41,251 nt of DNA from Syntrophaceae bacterium UBA6078 (lineage in GTDB: Bacteria; Desulfobacterota; Syntrophia; Syntrophales; UBA2210), in assembly GCA_002428735.1 (NCBI GenBank), contig DIXO01000002.1, positions 1 to 41,251 on the forward strand. The letters run 5' to 3'. This document shows positions 16,024 through 24,996 of this stretch, in pieces. Below the pieces are notes generated by a model. The model ran no database searches. It saw only the letters and a program-made list of their open reading frames with translations, and was not told the DNA's origin. Position 1 is the stretch's first letter. Every line of letters starts with the position of its first letter. The position numbers and the translations under genes are program-made.

Positions 16024-17745
16024 TTATAGAACCTCTCGCAGTCTTCCTTCCAATTCCTCAACCGAAAAGGGAAGACCGTTGTATTTGGTAATCTTCGTGT
16101 CCATGTCAATGCCCGTGTGTATCTTGAGTATGCGCGAAAATTGAGATGTCGCGTTTTCCTCGACGCTTATCAGCCGGCCCGCCTTGCCCAGTATTCTGGT
16201 TGCGTCGCGATGCAGCGGGTAGACCTGGCTGAAATGAACAAGTGAGATATCCTTTCTTCCCATACTCTTGACGGCTTCCTCCGCGATCGGCAGAATGGAG
16301 CCCCAGCAGACGATCATGGTCGAGCCCTTGTTCTTCCCCGTGCAGGTGGGAAGAATCGCTTCCTGGGCCAGCAGGGACCGTTTCCGAAGGCGTTTGTCCA
16401 CCATCTGAATTCTGATATCGTGGTTTTCGGTCAGATGCCCTTCCTCGTCATGCTCATCGCTGTCGACAATCACCAGCCCCCTTCCGTTTCCGGGGATCCC
16501 CCGTGGAGAGACGCCGTCTTCGGTCAGGGCATACCGTTTGTAGTCTTTCTCGGTGGGGGCTATATACTGTTCAATTTTCAAGCCAGAAACATCGATCTTG
16601 TTGATGTTGTAATAGGAATCAATGAGATACTGATCGGTCAGGATAAAGACGGGAACCTGATACCGGTCTGCCAGGTTGAAGGCCTTCGCCGTCAGGGCAA
16701 ACGCCTCTTCGATCGTCCCCGGAGCGAAGATAACCCGCGGAAATTCTCCATGTCCCGCGTAGAGAGCCAGTTCCAGATCGCCCTGTTCGGTTCTGGTCGG
16801 CAGACCCGTCGCCGGGCCCGGTCTCTGGGCCAGGTGAATGACCATGGGCGACTCCATGGCCCCCGCCAGGCTGAGGCCCTCGGTCATGAGGGCGAATCCT
16901 CCCCCTGATGTCGTCACCATCGCTCTCGCCCCCGCGTACCATGCGCCGATGGCCATATTCATGGCCGCTATCTCGTCTTCAGCCTGCTCCGCGATGATGC
17001 CGAATTCCGCCGCCTGCCGGGCGAGAAATGCCAAAACCGATGTGGACGGGGTCATGGGGTACGATGCAATGAAATTGCAGCCCCCGGTCAGTGCCCCGAG
17101 TCCAACGGCCTCTCCGCCGTTGATAATCAACTGATCGGCGACCCGAAGATCTTTTTTGATGATGACGGTGACGGCCTTTGTTCGTATCAGCTCGCCGCCG
17201 AATTCATATCCGCGCGTGACTGCTCGAATATTGTTCGACATCACCGTCTTCTCCACTTCGGAGAATCGTTCCCGTAGATCGTCGATGATGCTCTCCTTGT
17301 CGATGCCAAAGAGCGCCGCGATTATCCCGGTTGCAATGATATTGACGTATATGGTCCCCCCGAGTTCGGAGGCGATGCTATGGAGGGGGACATCAATAAT
17401 CTTAAGCTTTTTACCTCTTCCGGGTTCAAGAAGGACCTCCTTTTCTCCCAGTATGATGGTTTCAGGGGTGATTCTGCGTTCGACATGCCGCAAGCCGTCG
17501 CGGTCCAGAGGAAAGAGGATGTCGATCCTGTCCAGACAGGCCCGGACCTTTCGCGATGAAACCCGCAGTTGGGTTGAGTTGCTCCCGCCGCGGACCCGCG
17601 ACATATACTCTTTGGTGGAAAACAGATTATACCCGGCATGCTTGAACGCGTGCGTCAGGAGTTCTTCCACCGTCTGAATGCCCTGTCCGGCGGCGCCGCA
17701 CAGCACAATGGAAATATCGTCCTTCTTTGGCGGATATTTTTTCAT
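16024..17745 (-). CDS. korA: 2-oxoacid:ferredoxin oxidoreductase, fused gamma-alpha subunit
   Basis: Partner of KorB in ferredoxin-dependent oxidative decarboxylation or reductive carboxylation of 2-oxoacids. The 573-residue product fuses an N-terminal gamma domain (about 10-190, VLCGAAGQGIQTVEELLTHA) to the alpha pyrimidine-binding domain (about 215-470). The alpha domain carries the conserved YPMTPST loop and QAEDEIAAMNMAIGA. A C-terminal transketolase-like domain ends the protein (about 470-573). This fused arrangement is characteristic of the KorA type. The ATG follows GAGGTG. It is the promoter-proximal gene of a two-gene operon, with a 271-base leader region upstream containing short tandem repeats. 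Confidence 0.93.
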   Translation of the reverse strand: MKKYPPKKDDISIVLCGAAGQGIQTVEELLTHAFKHAGYNLFSTKEYMSRVRGGSNSTQLRVSSRKVRACLDRIDILFPLDRDGLRHVERRITPETIILGEKEVLLEPGRGKKLKIIDVPLHSIASELGGTIYVNIIATGIIAALFGIDKESIIDDLRERFSEVEKTVMSNNIRAVTRGYEFGGELIRTKAVTVIIKKDLRVADQLIINGGEAVGLGALTGGCNFIASYPMTPSTSVLAFLARQAAEFGIIAEQAEDEIAAMNMAIGAWYAGARAMVTTSGGGFALMTEGLSLAGAMESPMVIHLAQRPGPATGLPTRTEQGDLELALYAGHGEFPRVIFAPGTIEEAFALTAKAFNLADRYQVPVFILTDQYLIDSYYNINKIDVSGLKIEQYIAPTEKDYKRYALTEDGVSPRGIPGNGRGLVIVDSDEHDEEGHLTENHDIRIQMVDKRLRKRSLLAQEAILPTCTGKNKGSTMIVCWGSILPIAEEAVKSMGRKDISLVHFSQVYPLHRDATRILGKAGRLISVEENATSQFSRILKIHTGIDMDTKITKYNGLPFSVEELEGRLREVL

Positions 17746-17932
17746 CGAAGCACCTCGGTGGCAGTATGCCTGTTCTGAAAACCATATAGCAGCGACGCGG
17801 GTCGCCGAAAGAGGTCGGAACTTTATCCGTGGAGAGGGAAGGGCTGAACATCCGCGTGAGCAGTGATATCGGTTCCGCGTGAGAGGATGCGCTTACTGTA
17901 TGTGGCATCGTAGCATATTATTGCCCCGTCGG

Positions 17933-17964
17933 CAACACACGATATGCAACACATACGATATGCA
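17933..17964. repeat. Two-copy 16-bp tandem repeat upstream of korA
   Basis: CAACACACGATATGCA (17933-17948) and ACACATACGATATGCA (17949-17964) are adjacent and match at 13 of 16 positions, sharing ACGATATGCA exactly. They lie about 190 bases before the korA start, in the 271-base gap that also follows the epimerase gene. Possible regulator sites; only two copies exist. Confidence 0.45.
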
Positions 17965-18016
17965 CCATGGAACGGAACAGGATTCGCCGTTGGACCGCGT
18001 ATAGAGTCCAGTCAGA

Positions 18017-18925
18017 TTATCTCAAAAGATCGATGAGGGCCTCCTCCATGGTTGGAAATTCAAAGGAAAAACCCTGGTCCAGGAGCCTCCGCGGGTAAAC
18101 CCGCTGTCCCTCGAGGATAACGTTCCCGAATTCTCCCAGTATCCATCGAATGAGAAAGGCCGGCACCGGGGGAAGAAAGGTCGGTTTCCCCAGCGCGTTT
18201 CCGATCATCCGTGTCATCTCGCTGTTACGGACGGGATGCGGAGCCGTGCAGTTGAGTGGTCCGTCCAGCTCCGTGTGTTCAAGGACAAATTGAAAGACCC
18301 TGGCAAGGTCCAGTTCGTGAATCCATGAAAACCACTGCCGGCCGCTGCCGAGGGGAGCTCCCATCCAGAAACGGAAGGGTCTTGCCATCTGCGCCAGGGC
18401 GCCGCCTTTTCTCCCCATCACGATGCCGAAGCGGCAGAGAACAACGCGCACCCCGTGATTTTTGGCCTCCAGGGCCGCGCCCTCCCAGTCGGCGGCCAAC
18501 GTCGCCAGAAAATCCGATCCCGGCGGGTCCGTCTCTTCGAGGGACTCGTCTTCGTGAAACCCGTAGTATCCGACGGCTGACGTGCTGATGAGGTGCGTTT
18601 CCTTCCCTTTACGGGGCGCCAAGGCAGCAACGATATGGCGGGTGGTGAGCAGCCGGCTCTCCAAAAGAGAGCGTTTGTAATCATCGGTCCATCGGGCGAA
18701 GATCGATGCTCCGGCAAGGTTGATGACGGCATCATGATCGGCGACCCGCTCCTGCCAGGTCCCCTCATGCGTGGGATCTCCCTCCAGAAATGACGCGCCG
18801 TCGGGGAGACGCCGGTCCTTCTTGATCGATCGAGTGAGAATCGTTACCTCATGACCCTTCCCGGTAAGCTCTCTGGTAAGGGTGCTCCCCACAAAACCTG
18901 AACCGCCGGTGATGAACACTTTCAT
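18017..18925 (-). CDS. TIGR01777 family NAD(P)-dependent epimerase-like protein
   Basis: A Rossmann-fold extended SDR of the YfcH/TIGR01777 group. Members resemble sugar-nucleotide epimerases but have no settled substrate. The 302-residue length is standard. The nucleotide-binding motif GGSGFVGS is at about 7-14. INLAGASIFARWTDDYKRSLLESR and STSAVGYYG are family signatures, the latter carrying the active-site tyrosine. The C-terminal DUF1731-type segment (HPVRNSEMTRMIGNALGKP ... QRVYPRRLLDQGF) is present. GGGAGG is eight bases before the ATG. The gene follows the enoyl-CoA hydratase gene in the same direction with a 37-base gap. Confidence 0.92.
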   Translation of the reverse strand: MKVFITGGSGFVGSTLTRELTGKGHEVTILTRSIKKDRRLPDGASFLEGDPTHEGTWQERVADHDAVINLAGASIFARWTDDYKRSLLESRLLTTRHIVAALAPRKGKETHLISTSAVGYYGFHEDESLEETDPPGSDFLATLAADWEGAALEAKNHGVRVVLCRFGIVMGRKGGALAQMARPFRFWMGAPLGSGRQWFSWIHELDLARVFQFVLEHTELDGPLNCTAPHPVRNSEMTRMIGNALGKPTFLPPVPAFLIRWILGEFGNVILEGQRVYPRRLLDQGFSFEFPTMEEALIDLLR

Positions 18926-18962
18926 GATATGATCCTCCCGTAGTGCGCCAGCTGAACGGCCT

Positions 18963-19808
18963 TCATGTTGTTTCTGCCGTGCTGTCCGGAAAATCCGGTG
19001 TTGTCTTTGACAGGAAGGCAGATATCCCGTGGACGCACTCGCCGGTTGTTATCAGCGCGATTGCCCGCTCCATCTCCAGCGCGAGGGCGTTGTGCAGGGA
19101 TGGATTGCTCGTGGAACGAATCACCTCAAGGGCGGAACGGACGGCGCGGGGCCCGTTGGCCGCAATCATCCGCGCCATGTCAACCGATTCGGCCAGGGCG
19201 CACCCCGGGGAGCTTATGCGGTTGACCAGTCCGCAGGAGAGGGCTTCCCGGGCGGTCACTGTGCGGGCAGTCAGGATCATCTCCGCGGCACGTGCCGGGC
19301 CCACCAGGCGTGGAAGGGCGGCGGCACCGCCCCAGTCGGGCATCAGGCCGAGGCGGACCTCGGAAAAACAGATGACGGCGTCCGGATCCATGATGCGCAT
19401 ATCACAGCGAACGGCCAGTTCCGCCCCGCCGCCATAAGCGCTCCCGTTCAGCGCGGCGATGATCGGTACCGGCAGGGCGCACAGACGGTCAACGATCGAA
19501 CGCATATGTGCTATCAACCGTTCAATGGGTGCCCGATCATGGTGTGTCACCGCTTCCACGAGACCGGCGACCTGGGGATTATCGAGACTGACGTCAAACC
19601 CGGCGCAAAACGAATCATTCCCCGCCCCCGTCAGAACAACGACACGGGGGGTGTTCTCCTCCAACAGCTTGATAACACTCTCGAATTCACCCCACATGAC
19701 CTCGTCAAAGACGTTTCGTTTATCGGGCCGTTCGAAGCGCGCAATAGCGACATGGTCATCGTACTCAAGGGTGATCCCGTAACCCGTCATCCGTGCGCCA
19801 CCTTTCAT
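18963..19808 (-). CDS. Enoyl-CoA hydratase/isomerase family protein
   Basis: A crotonase-fold enzyme that typically adds water across a 2-enoyl-CoA double bond in acyl-CoA oxidation; isomerase or lyase activity is also possible. The 281-residue product has the first oxyanion-hole segment (FCAGFDVSL), then NGSAYGGGAELAVRCD with the first conserved glutamate. FSEVRLGLMPDWGG provides the second. Both acidic residues used by hydratases are therefore kept. A second in-frame ATG at 19790, preceded by AAAGGTGG at good spacing, gives a start six residues shorter and may be the true one. Operon-like with the DUF3795 gene upstream (12-base gap). Confidence 0.88.
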   Translation of the reverse strand: MKGGARMTGYGITLEYDDHVAIARFERPDKRNVFDEVMWGEFESVIKLLEENTPRVVVLTGAGNDSFCAGFDVSLDNPQVAGLVEAVTHHDRAPIERLIAHMRSIVDRLCALPVPIIAALNGSAYGGGAELAVRCDMRIMDPDAVICFSEVRLGLMPDWGGAAALPRLVGPARAAEMILTARTVTAREALSCGLVNRISSPGCALAESVDMARMIAANGPRAVRSALEVIRSTSNPSLHNALALEMERAIALITTGECVHGISAFLSKTTPDFPDSTAETT

Positions 19809-19820
19809 GAGCCCCTCTGC

Positions 19821-20342
19821 TCAGAGTGATCCGTCCAGTCTGTCGGCTACCGGTTCCTTGCAAGCCCTGCACCGCTGCGCGCCGCGGAAAAGGGGCTTGC
19901 CGCAGGAGGGGCAGTGGTAGCGTTCGCACTCGCCCCGCGCCCATGCAACGCTCCCCTCCTCATCGCCGTGCACGGCTGCCTGCGCCCGCCAGAGGGGGAT
20001 TGTCCGCTCCATGACCCGCACGCCGGTAGCGAGAGGGAATTTCTCGATGAGGGAGCAGGGCCATTCGTCGCATTGATGGCAGGAGTAAAAACCCTTCGAT
20101 CTAACGCAGTCCCTTATGGGGCAGGTCGCGCAGAAGCCGTAGAGCGTGCGCGGCGGGTCCGGCTGCATGCATCCCAGGCACTCCGTTTCCTCCGGCTTCG
20201 TCCCGTAGAGGTTCCCCATGACCGTCTTGAATTTCTCGTTCCCGTCTCTCGTGGCGATGTAGACGCCGCAGGCTCCGCAGTACAGGCCGCACGGGGCCAT
20301 GAGGTCTCTGTTCCTGAGCTCCTCTTCGGTCCAGCCTTCCAT
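19821..20342 (-). CDS. DUF3795 cysteine-rich protein with C-terminal zinc ribbon
   Basis: The 173-residue product carries a DUF3795-type cysteine-rich region (CGLYCGACGVYIA, ECLGCM, FCATCPIRDC, GFYSCHQCDEWPC), common in anaerobic bacteria and archaea and of unknown function. A C-terminal CxxC...CxxC zinc ribbon follows (YHCPSCGKPLFRGAQRCRAC). The number and spacing of cysteines suggest metal or Fe-S binding. AGGGAGG precedes the ATG by six bases. It sits between lon and the enoyl-CoA hydratase gene; no functional link is evident. Confidence 0.85.
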   Translation of the reverse strand: MEGWTEEELRNRDLMAPCGLYCGACGVYIATRDGNEKFKTVMGNLYGTKPEETECLGCMQPDPPRTLYGFCATCPIRDCVRSKGFYSCHQCDEWPCSLIEKFPLATGVRVMERTIPLWRAQAAVHGDEEGSVAWARGECERYHCPSCGKPLFRGAQRCRACKEPVADRLDGSL

Positions 20343-20372
20343 GGGATGCCTCCCTGTCCGGATTTCCGCCGT

Positions 20373-20398
20373 CCTTCATGGGGGGAAAAAGATGAAGG
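20373..20398. terminator. Hairpin downstream of lon
   Basis: CCTTCAT (20373-20379) pairs with ATGAAGG (20392-20398) around a 12-base loop, in the 91-base gap after the lon stop. On the lon-sense strand the loop contains a short T-run, but no T-tract follows the stem. A terminator is possible but weakly supported. Confidence 0.35.
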
Positions 20399-20433
20399 GG
20401 TTTGGTGTGTTGTTCTATGGTGCTGCGAACAGA

Positions 20434-22788
20434 CTATTTCTTTCTGAGAGCTATCTTCAGTACATCCATCATCTCGCTGACAAAGTGGAAGGCAATCTCT
20501 CCCCGGACCTTCTCCGGTATGTCTTCGAGATCTTTCATGTTCCACTTGGGGAGAATAATGGTTTTAATCCCGGCCCGGTGGGCGGCGAGGATTTTTTCCT
20601 TAATCCCCCCCACGGGGAGGACGACTCCCCGCAGCGTGATTTCGCCTGTCATGGCGAGGTCTTTCTTGATCGGCCTGCCGGTGAGCATCGAGGTGAGTGC
20701 CGTCAGAATCGTTACCCCCGCCGAAGGACCGTCCTTCTGGATGGCGCCCGCAGGGACATGGATGTGGACATCCAGGGTATCGAAGAAGTCGTTGTTGATC
20801 CCCAGTTCCTTCGCGTTGGAACGGATAAAACTCAGGGCCGCCGTTGCCGATTCCTTCATGACATCCCCAAGTTGCCCGGTAAGGGTCAACCCTTTGTTTC
20901 CCCGCATGCTGGTCGCCTCTATGAAGAGAAGATCCCCCCCTGTCGGTGTCCACGCCAGACCCATGGCAACCCCCGGTTTCGAGACTCGCGCTTTTTCCTC
21001 GGAAGTGATGCGGACAGGGCCCAAGTATGTATGCAGGTCTTTCGGGCCGATGGACGCTGACTGGATATCGCCTGCCGCCACTTCGCTCGCCACGCCACGG
21101 CAGATGTTGGCGATTTCCCGTTCGAGGTTCCGCACGCCCGCCTCGCGCGTGTACCCCGCTATGACGGTTCTCAATGCCGCTTTCGTGATTCTGATCTGTT
21201 TCGGTTTCAGGCCGTTGGCGTCGATCTGGCGGGGGATCAGATACCGTTGCGCGATCCTGATTTTTTCATCCAGCGTGTACCCAAGAAGCTCGATCACTTC
21301 CAGCCGGTCCCGCAGGGGAGGAGGGATCGTATCCAGGATATTCGCCGTGGTGATGAACATGACGCGCGAAAGATCGAAGGGGACGTCCAGATAATGATCG
21401 CTGAATGAAAAATTCTGTTCGGGATCAAGAACCTCCAGGAGCGCTGATGAGGGATCGCCCCGGAAATTCATCCCCAGTTTGTCGATCTCGTCGAGCATGA
21501 AGACGGGATTGTTCGATCCGGCTCGCCGGAGCCCCTGAATAATCCGCCCCGGCAGTGCCCCGATATAGGTCCGCCGATGGCCGCGTATCTCAGCCTCGTC
21601 ACGCACGCCTCCCAGGGATATGCGGATGAACTTTCTGCCCAGGGCGCGGGCGATCGAGGCCCCCAGCGATGTCTTCCCCGTCCCTGGAGGGCCGGCGAAA
21701 CAGAGGATCGGTCCCTTGGTGTCCGGCTTCAATTTCCTGACGGAAAGATATTCGATGATCCGTTTCTTCGGCTTTTCAAGGCCGTAATGGTCCTCATCCA
21801 GGACCTTCCGCGCCTTTCGGATATCGAGATTGTCCTCCGTCCTCGTCTTCCAGGGAAGACTGATCATCCAGTCCAGGTAGGTTGATGCGACCGTGTACTC
21901 CGCCGAGGACGGGTGCATCCTCGAAAGGCGGCCCAGTTCGCGCTCCGCCTCCTTCTTTGCCTCCTCGGGGAGTTCCAGCTCAACGATTTTAGAGCGATAC
22001 TCTTCAATTTCAACCTTCGATTCCTCTTCGCCTTCGCCCAGTTCCTCCTTGATCGCCTTGAGTTGCTGACGGAGAAAATATTCCCGCTGGCCTTTGTCGA
22101 GATCATCCTTGACCTGGGTTTGTATCTTGTTCCCCAGCTCGAGGATTTCGAGCTGATGACTCACGACCCGCGTTATCTGTTCAAGACGTTTCTTGACATC
22201 CAGTGTCTCAAGAACCTTCTGTTTTTCTTCTGAATCCGCGTTGATGAGCGTGGCGATCATATCGGCCAGCGCCCCCGGCTCCTTGATTGCAGTGGCGAGC
22301 GCGCCAACCTCCTGAGGGAGAAAGGGCGACAGTTTCACGACGCGGTTGAAAAGATTCACCAGATTCGCCATCAGCGCCTCGATCTTGATCCCCTTCGCCT
22401 CTTTATTGGCCAGCGTCGTTACCCGCGCTTGGAGATAGGGTTTCCCCTCCACCAGTTCAGTGATGGAAAATCGGGTAATTCCCTGCACGAGCATCTGCGC
22501 CTTGTTCTCGGCCGTCTTTGCCATCTTGAGGATGACCACAATCGTTCCCACGTGGTGGATATCATCCGGGCCGGGCAGTTCGTCCTCGGTGAGTGCCTTT
22601 TTCCCCATGACGAAGCCGATGAGACGATCGTCGGCCATTGCCCCATCGACGAGTTTGATGGCCCGCTCACCGGTGACCTCCAGAGGAAAGGTCATATGGG
22701 GGTACACAACGAGATTGAAAAGGGACAGTACCGGTATAACATCCGGTATTTTGATATCTTTCAGCTCTCCAGAAACCTGTTCAACCAT
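20434..22788 (-). CDS. lon: ATP-dependent Lon protease
   Basis: Lon unfolds and degrades damaged or regulatory cytoplasmic proteins. The 784-residue product has an N-terminal substrate-binding LAN domain (about 20-210) and a coiled-coil linker. The AAA+ module has Walker A GPPGTGKT and Walker B VFMLDEIDKLG. The C-terminal protease domain carries Ser689 (KDGPSAGV) and Lys732 (GGIKEK), exactly 43 residues apart as in E. coli Lon. The upstream in-frame GTG at 22800 is rejected because the GGAGG ribosome site lies inside it; ATG 22788 is used. hsp20 is 40 bases upstream in the same direction, forming a heat-stress pair. Confidence 0.97.
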   Translation of the reverse strand: MVEQVSGELKDIKIPDVIPVLSLFNLVVYPHMTFPLEVTGERAIKLVDGAMADDRLIGFVMGKKALTEDELPGPDDIHHVGTIVVILKMAKTAENKAQMLVQGITRFSITELVEGKPYLQARVTTLANKEAKGIKIEALMANLVNLFNRVVKLSPFLPQEVGALATAIKEPGALADMIATLINADSEEKQKVLETLDVKKRLEQITRVVSHQLEILELGNKIQTQVKDDLDKGQREYFLRQQLKAIKEELGEGEEESKVEIEEYRSKIVELELPEEAKKEAERELGRLSRMHPSSAEYTVASTYLDWMISLPWKTRTEDNLDIRKARKVLDEDHYGLEKPKKRIIEYLSVRKLKPDTKGPILCFAGPPGTGKTSLGASIARALGRKFIRISLGGVRDEAEIRGHRRTYIGALPGRIIQGLRRAGSNNPVFMLDEIDKLGMNFRGDPSSALLEVLDPEQNFSFSDHYLDVPFDLSRVMFITTANILDTIPPPLRDRLEVIELLGYTLDEKIRIAQRYLIPRQIDANGLKPKQIRITKAALRTVIAGYTREAGVRNLEREIANICRGVASEVAAGDIQSASIGPKDLHTYLGPVRITSEEKARVSKPGVAMGLAWTPTGGDLLFIEATSMRGNKGLTLTGQLGDVMKESATAALSFIRSNAKELGINNDFFDTLDVHIHVPAGAIQKDGPSAGVTILTALTSMLTGRPIKKDLAMTGEITLRGVVLPVGGIKEKILAAHRAGIKTIILPKWNMKDLEDIPEKVRGEIAFHFVSEMMDVLKIALRKK

Positions 22789-22828
22789 GAAATCCTCCAC
22801 AGACGTTTTGCAGAATCAAGGACTGCGA

Positions 22829-23281
22829 TTATTCGCTTTGTATGGTGATCTTGCGCGTCGCCCGGTCCGGCGGTATTTTGGGGATACGGATTTCCAGCAT
22901 CCCTTCATTATACGTGGCGGTTACTCCATCCGCATCGATAGGTATGACGAGAGAGAGAACGCGTTCGAAGGAGCCGTAAGCAATTTCAGCGAGACGATAG
23001 TTGGAATTTTTTACCCGGGACCGCTCCATTCTCCGTCCCGAAATCTTTACCATCCGGCGGCTGATTTCCAGATGGATATCATCATGCTTTACACCGGCCA
23101 GCTCCGCCACGATGGTGATCTCATCAGCCGTTTCATAGATGTTGACAGGGGGTGTCCAGGTACGCCTGTGCACGACATAGGCGGGATCGAAGAGGCGGAG
23201 AAGCCCCTCGCCAACGGCGCCCTGCATCTCCCTGTCGGTCACGCTCCGATCATCCCCGAATCTGATTTTAATGAAATCCAT
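22829..23281 (-). CDS. Small heat shock protein, Hsp20/alpha-crystallin family
   Basis: Small heat shock proteins hold unfolding polypeptides in a refoldable state without ATP. The 150-residue product contains the alpha-crystallin domain (about 45-140: PVNIYETADEITIVAELAGV, then the GMLEIRIPK tail). The usual IXI-type motif is represented by IRIPK. An upstream TTG would add six residues, but CAGGAG lies within that extension, so ATG 23281 is chosen. It directly precedes lon, consistent with joint chaperone and protease control. No CIRCE element (TTAGCACTC-N9-GAGTGCTAA) was seen upstream. Confidence 0.93.
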   Translation of the reverse strand: MDFIKIRFGDDRSVTDREMQGAVGEGLLRLFDPAYVVHRRTWTPPVNIYETADEITIVAELAGVKHDDIHLEISRRMVKISGRRMERSRVKNSNYRLAEIAYGSFERVLSLVIPIDADGVTATYNEGMLEIRIPKIPPDRATRKITIQSE

Positions 23282-23322
23282 TGTGCGCTCCTGGATCAAG
23301 ATTTTATCTTCCCACCGGCATT

Positions 23323-23348
23323 TTTATATAAAGACGTACCAATGTCAA
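23323..23348 (-). promoter_or_regulatory. Possible promoter of hsp20-lon
   Basis: On the - strand TTGACA (23348-23343) is followed after 14 bases by TATAAA (23328-23323). Both hexamers are good but the spacer is short for sigma-70, and the sigma-32 consensus is not matched. The location, 40-70 bases upstream of hsp20, is right. Confidence 0.35.
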
Positions 23349-23438
23349 CATATCAATGATATCGGGATAGAGGGGCATGAGGAGCGCTGGAATGGGCATG
23401 GAGGCCGATTCCGCGTTTGAATGAGATGGCACTTGCTG

Positions 23439-24203
23439 TCAGATTGACGCCGCGCCGCCATCAACGGTGATCACCGTCCCGCTGATATGTCGGGCTCGAT
23501 CCGAGACAAGGAAGGCGACCAGTTGCGCAACATCGTCGGGTTCCCCCGGCGGCGGATTTGTGGGGATCAATTCCGGCCACCGTTCCGGATCGTCATACTT
23601 TTTTAGAGCCGCCGTCCGCAGCTGCTTTTCCATGCGCGCGGTCTTGATCAGTCCCGGGTTGACCCCGACGACACGGATGCCGTCTTTCATGCTCCGGCCA
23701 CCCAGAGCACGGGAAAGGGCCATAAGGGCCGCGTTTCCCATACCCCCGGTGACATAATCGAGCCGGGGCCGTTCTCCCGCCGCGCCGATGATGTTGACGA
23801 TGACACCTTTTCCCCGCGACCGCATCTGCGGATAGACCGCGCGGCAGAGGTTGATGTAGCCGAACACTTTCAGATCCCAGGCCTCCCGCCATCGATCCTC
23901 TTCAATCTGCCAGAGATCACCTCTCGGAATGGATCCGGCGTTGTTGATGAGAATATCCATATCCGGGCAGGACACGGCGAGGGATCGAGCCTCGTCTCCG
24001 TGGCTCAGGTCGACGGTGTGGATGGTGACTGAAACGTTGAACTTCGATTCGATCGTTTCCCGGGCCTGCCGCAGGACTGACTCGTCCCGCGCGGCCAGAT
24101 GCAGGGCGCAGCCTTCAGCAGCAAGGGCTTCGGCGCACGCGTATCCGATTCCCCGTGATCCTCCCGTGACAAGCGCTTTTCTCCCTGTCAGTTGCAGATC
24201 CAT
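23439..24203 (-). CDS. SDR family protein lacking the canonical Ser/Lys catalytic residues
   Basis: A classical-length (254-residue) short-chain dehydrogenase/reductase. The NAD(P) motif TGGSRGIG is at 13-20 and NNAG at 87-90. The catalytic tetrad is unusual: the tyrosine is present (Tyr150), but the YxxxK lysine is replaced by glycine (YVTGG). The preceding serine region reads NIIGAAGE instead of the usual NISS. The C-terminus (GTVITVDGGAASI) is standard. Either this is a subfamily with different chemistry or the protein binds cofactor without normal turnover. ATG 24203 is preferred over one ten codons earlier because GAAGG and GGGAGA precede it. Substrate is unknown. Confidence 0.85.
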   Translation of the reverse strand: MDLQLTGRKALVTGGSRGIGYACAEALAAEGCALHLAARDESVLRQARETIESKFNVSVTIHTVDLSHGDEARSLAVSCPDMDILINNAGSIPRGDLWQIEEDRWREAWDLKVFGYINLCRAVYPQMRSRGKGVIVNIIGAAGERPRLDYVTGGMGNAALMALSRALGGRSMKDGIRVVGVNPGLIKTARMEKQLRTAALKKYDDPERWPELIPTNPPPGEPDDVAQLVAFLVSDRARHISGTVITVDGGAASI

Positions 24204-24296
24204 TGCCTTCGATTCTCCCTGTTTATGCGGCATGGTGCCGCACTGGCCTCAAAACATGTATTTGTTTCAACAGGTATGGCGTGTTCACCCTCTGCC

Positions 24297-24830
24297 CTAC
24301 GCTGGTTGGGGGGATCCGCCGAAAAGGGCGAAGAGGAGCCCGACAATCACTATCTGAAGGGCCCAGCCGATCAGGCACACACCGACCGCCCGTAGGGTGC
24401 TTGTGTAATCAAGCGCCTGTCTGACCGCTATCACCATCGCCGCCAGCATCCAGATGGCAGCCACCACAAAGACCACTTCTCCCAGCTTGGGGATGATACC
24501 CACCACGCGAATCAAACCGGGGGCGCTGGAAAAACCGATTGTGCGCAGCAGTTCGCCGAGATCCGCGTGCGTCTGTGGTTCAGGCAGGAGCCGCGTGCCG
24601 ATAAAATAGGCGAGCCAGGCCCAGACATACCAGCTTACCAGGGCCGCGGCCGTCCCGATCACGATCCCGCCGATGCCCCCTTTTCCGATGATTCCTATGC
24701 CTGCCGCCAGACTGGAGAGGACAACCACCGCTATGGCTTGTCCCATTGCCCCCTTATCGTTTTCGACCTCTTCATAGAGGGTGGCATCCAGCTTTGCGGC
24801 GCGAAAGATGCGGTTCTGAAAAGTGTTCAT
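24297..24830 (-). CDS. Yip1 domain-like integral membrane protein
   Basis: The 177-residue product begins with a soluble segment (MNTFQNRIFRAAKLDATLYEEVENDKGA) followed by about five hydrophobic helices, with FIGTRLLPEPQTHADLGELLRTIGFSSAPGLI in the middle. This pattern is typical of bacterial Yip1/YIF1-like proteins, whose function is unknown. ATG 24830 is preceded by GAGAAGGA; the longer frame adds a lysine-rich stretch without a ribosome site. There is no obvious partner gene nearby. Confidence 0.75.
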   Translation of the reverse strand: MNTFQNRIFRAAKLDATLYEEVENDKGAMGQAIAVVVLSSLAAGIGIIGKGGIGGIVIGTAAALVSWYVWAWLAYFIGTRLLPEPQTHADLGELLRTIGFSSAPGLIRVVGIIPKLGEVVFVVAAIWMLAAMVIAVRQALDYTSTLRAVGVCLIGWALQIVIVGLLFALFGGSPQPA

Positions 24831-24996
24831 GAAATCCTTCTCCAATTTCTTCCCGTTTTGTCTGTCTTTATAATGCAAATCGGCGTCGGATTCCAGCTAT
24901 TTCGGGAAATTATTTGATGAACAGGGGGGATGATGGTCCTGGCCGGTGTTGTCTCCAGACCGCTGAAGGAGGCAACAGAGGGGCGCGGATCTTTTG

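Noticed and set aside
20402..21394. Long open frame antisense to lon
   Set aside because: It lies opposite the well-conserved Lon protease domain, shows no recognisable protein features, and is explained by the codon bias of lon.
23427..23445. Sigma-54 (-24/-12) promoter at TGGCACTTGCTG
   Set aside because: The TGGC and TTGC elements are adjacent rather than separated by the required spacing; no convincing -24/-12 promoter was found in the window.
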